From positions 186,256 through 250,255 of the forward strand of contig NZ_KV908325.1 in assembly GCF_001999765.1 (NCBI RefSeq): DNA of 64,000 nt, in the 5' to 3' direction. Position 1 is the stretch's first letter. Each line of letters opens with the position of its first letter. Shown one piece after another: positions 31,266 through 37,600 of this stretch. The position numbers and the translations under genes were made by a program. This DNA comes from Sinomonas mesophila. GTDB lineage: Bacteria; Actinomycetota; Actinomycetes; Actinomycetales; Micrococcaceae. The notes under the pieces are model-generated. The model was not told the origin of the DNA. It was given only the letters and a program-made list of their open reading frames with translations, and did not search any database.

Positions 31266-32588
31266 TCAGCCCGCCGTGGCCGCCTTCGCCCGGTGCCTCT
31301 CGACCGCCGCGCGGACCACGGGCGCGAGCCGCCGCACGCCCTCGCGGATCTGCTCGGGGGAGACGCCGCTGAACGCGAGCCGCAGCCTGCTGCTCGGCCC
31401 GTCCGCGGGCGTGAACGCGGCGCCGGGGATGAACACGACGCCGGCGTCGATCGCCTCGTGCAGGAGCGGGTACGTGTCGATCCCCTCGGGCAGGGTGACC
31501 CAGACGAAGAAGCCGCCGTCCGGCGTCGTCCACTCCGCCTCGGCGGGGAAGTGCTCGGCGAGGGCCTCGAGCATCGCCGAGCACCGCTCCGCGTACACGG
31601 CGCGGGCCGCGGCGAGGTAGCCGCGCCAGTCGAAGCTCCGGAAGAACTCGGTCACGATGAGCTGGTTCAGCGTGGACGGGCACAGCACGACGGCCTCGGC
31701 CGCGAGGTAGAAGCGCCGGTAGAGGTGCCGCGGCACGAGCGCCCAGCCGAGCCGCACGCCGGGGGAGAAGATCTTCGAGAACGATCCGCAGTAGATGACG
31801 TCGTCGGGGTTGTCCGCGCGGAGGGGCGGCAGCGGCTTCCCGTCGAAGCGCAGCATGCCATATGGGTTGTCCTCGAGCAGGAGGATGTTGTGCTCGCGGC
31901 AGATGTCCACGATCCGCTGGCGCCGCTCGGCGGTGAGCGTGATCCCGGACGGGTTGTTGAAGCTCGGGATCGTGTAGAGGATCTTGATGGTCTTCCCGGC
32001 GGCCTCGAGCTCGGCGATGCGGGCCTCGAGCTCCTCGGGGACGAGCCCGTCGGCGTCCATGCGGACCGGCTCGACCTGCACCTGGTAGGCCTCGAAGGTG
32101 TTGAGGGCGCCCACGTAGGTCGGGTCCTCGACGAGCACCACATCGCCCGGGTTGCAGAAGACCTTCGCCGCGATGTCCTGCGCGGACTGCGAGCCGGTGG
32201 TCACGACGACGTCCTCGGGCGAGGCTCCGGCGATCCCCTCCTCGCCCATGATCTCGCAGATGAGCCGCCGCAGCTCCTCGGTGCCCTTGCCGTTGCCATA
32301 CTGCAGCGCCGTCATGCCGTGCTCGGCGATGACGCGCCGCGCGGCCTCGGCGACGGTATCGAGCGGCAGCCCACTCAGGCTCGGCGCGCCGCCGGCGAGG
32401 GAGACGAGCCCCGGGCGGATCGAGATGTCGAAGACGTCCCGGACGGCGGACTGCTTGATGTTGTGCGCGCGGGCCGAAAACAGGGATTCGTGGCGGTGGC
32501 TGGCCTCGGCGCGCTCGAGGGCCGTCTGGGTCTCGGCGGTGAGCTCGGTGCCGGTCAGCGTTCCGGCGGTCATGTCCTGTGAAGTCAC
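31266..32588 (-). CDS. PLP-dependent aminotransferase, class I/II (2-aminoadipate-aminotransferase-like)
   Basis: 440 aa. Fold-type I features in order: VSLAGGAPSLSGLP (about 62-75), LQYGNGKGTEELRRLICEIM, VVTTGSQSAQDIAAKVFCNP, EDPTYVGAL, PSFNNPSG with the NNPSG signature, LEDNPYGMLRF and the Schiff-base Lys in GSFSKIFSPGVRLGW (about 265). Closest in style to LysN/2-aminoadipate and valine-pyruvate aminotransferases without an HTH domain (so not MocR). It may remove an amino group in the catabolic cluster or serve general amino-acid metabolism. ATG 32588; ATG 32573 also possible. Confidence 0.9.
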   Translation of the reverse strand: MTSQDMTAGTLTGTELTAETQTALERAEASHRHESLFSARAHNIKQSAVRDVFDISIRPGLVSLAGGAPSLSGLPLDTVAEAARRVIAEHGMTALQYGNGKGTEELRRLICEIMGEEGIAGASPEDVVVTTGSQSAQDIAAKVFCNPGDVVLVEDPTYVGALNTFEAYQVQVEPVRMDADGLVPEELEARIAELEAAGKTIKILYTIPSFNNPSGITLTAERRQRIVDICREHNILLLEDNPYGMLRFDGKPLPPLRADNPDDVIYCGSFSKIFSPGVRLGWALVPRHLYRRFYLAAEAVVLCPSTLNQLIVTEFFRSFDWRGYLAAARAVYAERCSAMLEALAEHFPAEAEWTTPDGGFFVWVTLPEGIDTYPLLHEAIDAGVVFIPGAAFTPADGPSSRLRLAFSGVSPEQIREGVRRLAPVVRAAVERHRAKAATAG

Positions 32589-32664
32589 TCACACATCCTA
32601 GCGCGGAAGTTGCTGGATATGCACTTTTTGTTTCTCCCCCGCGCCTTCGTGCGCCGTGGCTCGC

Positions 32665-32708
32665 ACGACGGCGGCGCCGCACCCGGCTGGGTGCGGCGCC
32701 GCCGTCGT
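32665..32708 (-). terminator. Perfect 20-bp-stem hairpin after GlsB/YeaQ gene
   Basis: ACGACGGCGGCGCCGCACCC (32665-32684), GGCT loop, exact complement 32689-32708. It stands 58 bp past the minus-strand stop at 32766 and upstream of the aminotransferase start. Confidence 0.8.
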
Positions 32709-32765
32709 CATTTCCCAGGGCGTGAGCCCGCGTCGGTGCGCGTGCTCACGTCAGTGTTCCTGAGC

Positions 32766-33032
32766 TCAGGCGTGGTGGTGGCGGCTCGTGACCGCGCCGT
32801 AGATGCCCAGTGTCACGAGCGAGCCGAGGATCGCGACGATCCAGGTCTGCAGGCTCCAGAACTCGTTCAGGCCCACGCCGAAGACGGCGCTGCCGATCCA
32901 GCCGCCCAGCAGGGCGCCCACGACGCCGAGCAGCATCGTGATGATCCAGCCGCCGCCCTGGCGGCCGGGCAGGATGGCCTTGGCGATGGCGCCGGCGATG
33001 AGTCCGAGGATGAGGAATGCGAGGATGCTCAT
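32766..33032 (-). CDS. GlsB/YeaQ/YmgE family stress membrane protein
   Basis: 88 aa, three hydrophobic helices: SILAFLILGLIAGAIAKAIL, GGWIITMLLGVVGALLGGWI and TWIVAILGSLVTLGIYGAVT, ending SRHHHA. The GLIAGxIAK...PG...GG motif defines the transglycosylase-associated (YeaQ) family, induced by general stress in many bacteria. GAAGGAG 6 nt before ATG 33032. Forms a stress block with the CsbD, TetR and sigma-factor genes that follow. Confidence 0.92.
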   Translation of the reverse strand: MSILAFLILGLIAGAIAKAILPGRQGGGWIITMLLGVVGALLGGWIGSAVFGVGLNEFWSLQTWIVAILGSLVTLGIYGAVTSRHHHA

Positions 33033-33125
33033 AGTCAACTCCTTCTCGTCCGGCCACGGATCTGGGCCGGTTGGTGTCGGTTGCTGTGATGAGTCGCTTG
33101 TTGGGTCGCTGCGGCCCGTTGGCCG

Positions 33126-33311
33126 TCAGCGGTCGGTGACGTCCTTGACGGCGTCCTTCAAGTGCTCGCCGGCCTGCTTGAGCCCGGCCTTCGTCTGCTC
33201 GGCCTGGCCTTCGGCCTCGAGTCGCTCATCGTCCGTGGCCTCTCCGAGGCGCTCCTTGGCCTTGCCGCTGAGTTCCTCGGCCTTGTTCCGGATCTTGTCG
33301 TCCATGCCCAT
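33126..33311 (-). CDS. CsbD family stress protein
   Basis: 61 aa, very hydrophilic and helical: MGMDDKIRNKAEELSGKAKE, then RLGEATDDERLEAEGQAEQT and KAGLKQAGEHLKDAVKDVTD. This is the CsbD pattern of small sigma-B-type stress proteins of unknown molecular function. GGAGGAAG precedes ATG 33311. Located between the YeaQ gene and the TetR gene, all on the minus strand. Confidence 0.92.
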   Translation of the reverse strand: MGMDDKIRNKAEELSGKAKERLGEATDDERLEAEGQAEQTKAGLKQAGEHLKDAVKDVTDR

Positions 33312-33473
33312 GTGCGGCTTCTTCCTCCCGTCGTGGGTGGGTCCGTGTGCCCACCCTGTGGGCGTGCGCTCCGTCCGTCGTCCGGCATGGCCGGTCCGTT
33401 GGGGGCGCACACGGAATAAGTGCCCCGCAGGCGCCGATTGAAACATCCGGCCATGAGGCCCTGCGGGAACCAC

Positions 33474-34163
33474 CTAGGAGCTGTGCGCGGTGTCGCGCCG
33501 GCGGGAGCCATTCTGCTCGCGCTTCGAGCGCGGCGTTCCATCCGAGCGGCCATCCTTGACGGGCCCGGCCTGCGGGCGGTGCAGCTCGATGAGCGCCCTC
33601 GCCATGTCTCTCGCCCGTGTTGCGGCCTGGCCGTCCCCCTCGAGCGAGGCGATGATGGCGCCCTTCGTCAGGATGTGGAACGACCACGCGAAGCCCTCCG
33701 GGTCGCGAAGGCCGCTGGCCTTGGCGAGGTCGGCGAGCTGGGCGCGGACGCGGCCGAGATACTCGATGCTTGCCCGGCCGAGGGGATGGTTCGGCCCCAT
33801 CTCGATCATGACCTGGAGGAATGTTCCGACCTCCGCGACATCACGCCGGAACCAGTCGTCGAGGACCTCGAAGGCGGCGAGGAGCGCCTCTTCGGGCGTG
33901 CTGCGCCCTTCGGAGGCCTTCGCGATCGCAGCCCGGCGCTCCCGGAACCAGCGCTCCATGTAGGCCATGACGAGCGATTCCTTCGAGGGGAAATGACGAT
34001 AGAACGTCGCCTTGGCAACCCCCGAGCGCGCAATCAGTTCGTCCACTCCGACGTCCCGGATCCCGCGCCGCGCGAAGAGCTGATAGGAGGTGTCCAGGAT
34101 CCTCTCCCGCGCGCTCGAGCGCGCGGTCACCCCACGAGAGAGGCCGTCTTCTCGACCATTCAT
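33474..34163 (-). CDS. TetR family transcriptional regulator
   Basis: 229 aa from ATG 34163 (ATG 34172/34175 possible). HTH: ARERILDTSYQLFARRGIRD (about 17-36) and LIARSGVAKATFYRHFPSKE (about 42-61), the classic TetR_N layout. C-terminal ligand domain is helical (EEALLAAFEVLDDWFRRDVA, WSFHILTKGAIIASLEGDG). It is divergent from the sigma-factor gene, and the 180-bp gap holds two AGACAGAC palindromes, so it very probably represses itself and the sigma gene. A lipophilic ligand is typical for the family; the actual one is unknown. Confidence 0.92.
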   Translation of the reverse strand: MNGREDGLSRGVTARSSARERILDTSYQLFARRGIRDVGVDELIARSGVAKATFYRHFPSKESLVMAYMERWFRERRAAIAKASEGRSTPEEALLAAFEVLDDWFRRDVAEVGTFLQVMIEMGPNHPLGRASIEYLGRVRAQLADLAKASGLRDPEGFAWSFHILTKGAIIASLEGDGQAATRARDMARALIELHRPQAGPVKDGRSDGTPRSKREQNGSRRRDTAHSS

Positions 34164-34182
34164 GTCTCCCATCATAGCCGCT

Positions 34183-34200
34183 AGACAGACCTGTCTGTCT
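34183..34200. promoter_or_regulatory. TetR operator 1
   Basis: AGACAGACCTGTCTGTCT: 8-bp arms exactly inverted around CT. It lies 20 bp before the TetR start. With the second site 41 bp away (about four helical turns) it flanks an AT-rich GCAATAAT core that could serve divergent promoters. Confidence 0.85.
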
Positions 34201-34220
34201 GTGTGCAATAATCCTCGCAG

Positions 34221-34242
34221 TGAGACAGACCGGTCTGTCTCA
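34221..34242. promoter_or_regulatory. TetR operator 2
   Basis: AGACAGACCGGTCTGTCT (34223-34240) is a perfect palindrome, extended by TG and CA to 22 bp. It is nearer to the sigma-factor gene. Same half-site as operator 1, so one regulator binds both. Confidence 0.87.
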
Positions 34243-34339
34243 TCACTGGGCAGTAGCGGTCCGCCGTCGTCTGAGCAGTGACGACGCGCGGCCGTCCACA
34301 CGACCGCACCGGTGCAGCGGTGCGGATGAGGAGGCCACT

Positions 34340-35107
34340 GTGAGTGAAGTCAGCGGGCTCGAGGAGACATCGGCCCACGCCAAGAGACCGGCCCACGCCG
34401 GAGCGGAGGACGACCTGTGCGCGGATGAGAGGGCCGCCGCGCTGGTGGAAGACCACCTCGGCGTCGCCGATGCGCTCGCACGCAGGATGCGGGTGCCCGG
34501 CCACGACATTGAGGACCTGCGGCAGGTCGCGCGGCTGGGGCTGGTGACGGCCGCAGCGCGGTACCGAGAAGGGCGCGGCCACGGATTCGTGCCCTACGCC
34601 GTCCCCACGATCACGGGGACAGTGAAGCGCTACATCCGGGACCAGTCCTGGGTCGTCAGGCCCCCTCGTTCCATCCAGGAGCTCCGGCTGCGGGTCAACG
34701 CGGCGCGCACGCGGCTCGCCCAGGACCTCGGCCGGGAGCCGACCGTCGGGGAGCTGAGCCGGGAGCTCGGTGCCTCCGAGGAGGCGGTCGCGGAGGTGCG
34801 GGTCGCGTGCGCGGCCATGTCCCCCGTCTCCCTCGAGTCCCTCGACGGAACCCCAGACTCGCCGCCGGATTCTTCCTTACGCCTCATCGGCGTCGTCGAC
34901 GCCGGTTACGAGCGCGTCGAGGAGCGCCAGCTCCTGGCCGCAGCGCTCGAGGGAGCGTCCGACGCCGACAGGCGGCTCCTCCGGATGCGCTTCGTGGAGC
35001 AGATGAGCCAGAGCGAGATCGCGACCGAGCTCGGCGTGAGCCAGATGCAGGTCTCGCGCCTCCTGAGTCGGCTGCTTGCGCGCATGCGCCGCAAGGTGGC
35101 CGCCTGA
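34340..35107 (+). CDS. RNA polymerase sigma factor, SigB/SigF-type (sigma-70 group 3)
   Basis: 255 aa. Region 2: GHDIEDLRQVARLGLVTAAA, VPYAVPTITGTVKRYIRDQS, WVVRPPRSIQELRLRVN. Region 3: LGREPTVGELSRELGASEEA. Region 4 HTH: FVEQMSQSEIATELGVSQMQ then VSRLLSRLL. The order and the RPPRSIQEL signature are those of stress/sporulation sigma factors. GTG 34340 has GAGGAGG 5 nt upstream. No anti-sigma gene is adjacent, unusual for the type; instead it appears to be controlled by the divergent TetR protein. CsbD/YeaQ neighbours fit a stress regulon. Confidence 0.92.
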   Translation: MSEVSGLEETSAHAKRPAHAGAEDDLCADERAAALVEDHLGVADALARRMRVPGHDIEDLRQVARLGLVTAAARYREGRGHGFVPYAVPTITGTVKRYIRDQSWVVRPPRSIQELRLRVNAARTRLAQDLGREPTVGELSRELGASEEAVAEVRVACAAMSPVSLESLDGTPDSPPDSSLRLIGVVDAGYERVEERQLLAAALEGASDADRRLLRMRFVEQMSQSEIATELGVSQMQVSRLLSRLLARMRRKVAA

Positions 35108-35177
35108 GGGCCATGTGTAGGGACGTGGGCAGGGGGAAATAGCCGGGTGACCGGAGCCTGACAGAGAGGAGTCCACC

Positions 35178-35765
35178 ATGCGCACCGTCACAACCGAAGG
35201 CATGTCGGCAGCGGGGGCGGGCGTGAGCGCCGTCGTCGTCGGCACGATCCCACCCGAGCCGCAGCCACCGCATGTCCCGCCAGAGCCCGGGCCGGAGCCG
35301 GGGGGCCCCGAGCGTGGGCCGAGCACGTTCCCGCCCGTCGACCCCGATGCGGAACCGTTCCCGCAGCCGGGGCGGCCCTCGCCGGGCGGCCCGGTGCCGG
35401 AACCCCCGATCCCGCCGGACGGCCCCGTGCCGCCGGGCAAGGAACCGGGCGAGCCCGGTCCCTTCGGGCACAACCCTTTGGGCCGCGATCCGTGGGGGCG
35501 CCACCCACAGGGACACAGGCCCGTCGGGCGCGAGCCCGCGCCTGACCGCGAGCCGCCCGGGCCGGCCGAGCCGGTGCCCGGGGAACCCGAGCCGGGGGAA
35601 CCCTTCCCCGCTGAGCCCGGCCCCGACCGGCCAGGGCGCGATCCCGATGCGCCCCGCCCCGGCCCGCCGGACGATCCCTACGCCCCCGTGACCATCCCGC
35701 CGGAGTCGCAGGATCCGCTCAAGACGGAACCACAGGAGCCGGCGGAGGACGACGGCGGGGGATAG
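35178..35765 (+). CDS. Proline/glycine/glutamate-rich low-complexity protein
   Basis: 195 aa. Short N-terminus MRTVTTEGMSAAGAGVSAVV, then almost continuous PEP, PGP, GEPG and RDP-type sequence to EDDGGG. About a third Pro. No signal peptide or membrane helix that I can see, so probably intrinsically disordered and cytoplasmic. GAGAGGAG precedes ATG 35178. It follows the stress sigma factor by 70 bp on the same strand and may be co-transcribed. No function assigned. Confidence 0.7.
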   Translation: MRTVTTEGMSAAGAGVSAVVVGTIPPEPQPPHVPPEPGPEPGGPERGPSTFPPVDPDAEPFPQPGRPSPGGPVPEPPIPPDGPVPPGKEPGEPGPFGHNPLGRDPWGRHPQGHRPVGREPAPDREPPGPAEPVPGEPEPGEPFPAEPGPDRPGRDPDAPRPGPPDDPYAPVTIPPESQDPLKTEPQEPAEDDGGG

Positions 35766-36124
35766 GGCGGGGCCGATGAGGGCCTGACGCCCTGACGGCA
35801 AGCCCGTCACCTCGCGGCGAGTTCCCCCGCCGCGAGCCGTTCGAGGACCTCGGTGAGCACGGCAGGACCGGCCACGGGGTCCTCGTCGCGTGTGTGCTCG
35901 TGCGCGCAGAGTTCCCCAGAATTGAGGCCTTGGGGCGCCCGACACGCCGTGAAAGCAGGCGACACGCCGGCGGTTGAAGCCCAAAGCTGGGGAAGCCTGC
36001 ACGCCGGGATTGCCCCGCACGCGCCCCCGACGAGGGCAGGCCCACATTGAACACGGGCTCGCCGTGGGGCAGAGTCGAAGGGCATCCGGTGCGCAGGAAG
36101 TCCACCCGGTGCGAAAGGAGCCCC
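35766..36124. other. 359-bp spacer without a supported gene
   Basis: I find no start with ribosome binding site and sensible product. GCCTGACGCCCTGACGGC near 35785 could form a small hairpin. CCCCAGAATTGAGGCCTTGG and CCCAAAGCTGGGG are short palindromic patches. The ribosome binding site of the next gene (AAAGGAG) is at its end. Confidence 0.55.
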
Positions 36125-37492
36125 ATGCCGTCCGTCCTGCCCCGCCTCGAGGAGGCCCTCGGCGCGCAGAAGGTCTCGACCGCCCCCGAGACGCTCGCCG
36201 TCTACTCGCGCGACGGGGGGCCGCACCCGTCGGGGACGCAGGCGATCGCGGTCGTCTTCGCCGAGGATGTCGAGGACGTGCAGGCCACGGTCCGTGCGTG
36301 CGCCGCGGCCGGCGTGCGGATCGTCCCCCGCGGCGCCGGGTCCGGGCTCTCGGGCGGCGCGGCGGCCCTCGAGAACTCGATCGTGCTGAGCCTCGAGCGG
36401 ATGAACCGCATCCTCGAGATCCGCGCCGAGGACGAGGTCGCCGTCGTCGAGCCCGGCGTGATCAACGCGGACCTCAACGCCGCCGCCGCACCCTACGGGC
36501 TCATGTATGCCCCGGACCCCGCGAGCTACACGTTCGCCACGATCGGCGGAAACATCGGCACGAACGCAGGCGGCCTGCGGTGCGCGAAGTACGGGGTGAC
36601 GCGCGAGGCCGTCCTGGGCCTCGACGTCGTGCTCGCCGACGGCACGCTCATCCGGACCGGCAGGAACACCTTCAAGGGCGTGGCGGGCTACGACCTCACG
36701 GGCCTCATCGTCGGCTCCGAGGGAACGCTCGGGATCGTCGTCGGGGCCACCGTGCGCCTGCGCTACCTCCCCGCGGAGGTCCAGACGATCGCCGCGTTCT
36801 ACCCCGACTTTGCCTCCGCCGCGGCGGGCGTCCTCGCCGTCGGCCGGGCCCGGGTGCAGCCGGCCATCATGGAGCTCATGGACGCCGGCTCGATCGCCGA
36901 CGTCGACCGCCTCCACGCCTCGGACCTCGCCTCGCGCGGCGCGGCTCTCCTGCTCATCCAGACGGACGGCTTCGGCGCTGCCGCCGAGGCCGACGTCGTC
37001 CGGCGGGTCCTCGCGGAGACCGGCGCCGCCGTCTCGACCGAGGACCCGGAGGAGGCCGAGCGCCTCGTCTTCCTCCGGCGCAACTCCCGCGGCGCCGAGG
37101 CCGACGACGCGTTCCGGGTGGGCGAGGACGTCGCCGTCCCACGCTCGCGGCTCGTCGACTACGCCCACGAGCTCGGGCTGATGGCGGCCAGGCATCGCGT
37201 GAACCTCAAGATCGTCGCGCACGCGGGCGACGGCAACCTGCACCCGACCTTCTGGGTCGACCCGCTCGCCCCCGACTGCGCCGAGGCCGCCGCGCGCCTC
37301 GACGACGCCCTCGACGAATCGATCGACGTGGCCCTCGCGATGGGCGGCACCATCACCGGCGAGCACGGGATCGGCTCCTTCAAGCTCCGCTGGCTCCCGC
37401 TCGAGCAGGCCGAGCGCGTCCACGATCTCCAGGCCGGCATCAAGGCCGTCTTCGACCCCGACGGGATCCTCAACCCCGGCAAGGCGTTCTGA
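36125..37492 (+). CDS. FAD-linked oxidase, GlcD/lactate dehydrogenase-type
   Basis: 455 aa. PCMH-type FAD domain (about 40-215): VVPRGAGSGLSGG-like IVPRGAGSGLSGGAAALENS, TIGGNIGTNAGGLRCAKYGV, GVAGYDLTGLIVGSEGTLGI. C-terminal FAD-linked oxidase domain with AHAGDGNLHPTFWVD and the GEHGIGSFKLRWL end. These are typical of glycolate oxidase subunit GlcD and D-lactate dehydrogenases: oxidation of D-2-hydroxy acids to 2-oxo acids. It stands alone without GlcE/GlcF, so it may be the single-subunit kind. AAAGGAG 5 nt before ATG 36125. Annotated as glcD-like only, because the substrate is not defined. Confidence 0.9.
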   Translation: MPSVLPRLEEALGAQKVSTAPETLAVYSRDGGPHPSGTQAIAVVFAEDVEDVQATVRACAAAGVRIVPRGAGSGLSGGAAALENSIVLSLERMNRILEIRAEDEVAVVEPGVINADLNAAAAPYGLMYAPDPASYTFATIGGNIGTNAGGLRCAKYGVTREAVLGLDVVLADGTLIRTGRNTFKGVAGYDLTGLIVGSEGTLGIVVGATVRLRYLPAEVQTIAAFYPDFASAAAGVLAVGRARVQPAIMELMDAGSIADVDRLHASDLASRGAALLLIQTDGFGAAAEADVVRRVLAETGAAVSTEDPEEAERLVFLRRNSRGAEADDAFRVGEDVAVPRSRLVDYAHELGLMAARHRVNLKIVAHAGDGNLHPTFWVDPLAPDCAEAAARLDDALDESIDVALAMGGTITGEHGIGSFKLRWLPLEQAERVHDLQAGIKAVFDPDGILNPGKAF

Positions 37493-37494
37493 CC

Positions 37495-37592
37495 TGACCC
37501 CGCATCGTTGGGAGGTGACCCCGCATCGTTGGGACGTGACCCCGCATCGTTGAGAGCTGACCCCGCATCGTTGGGACGTGACCCCGGATCGG
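37495..37592. repeat. GGGAGGTGACCCCGCATCGTT repeat array (copy 3)
   Basis: Five near-identical direct units of 20-22 bp (TGACCCCGCATCGTTGGGA, spaced GGTGACC or CGTGACC, one GAGAGCTGACC) between two convergent genes. Almost perfect unit conservation suggests recent expansion. Same family as 17054, 21917, 45330 and 54641. Confidence 0.92.
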
Positions 37593-37600
37593 TGGGCGGC

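Noticed and set aside
37495-37592. Five direct repeats resembling a CRISPR array
   Set aside because: There are no unique spacers between units (they are head to tail), and no cas gene is present. Same for 17054 and 21917.
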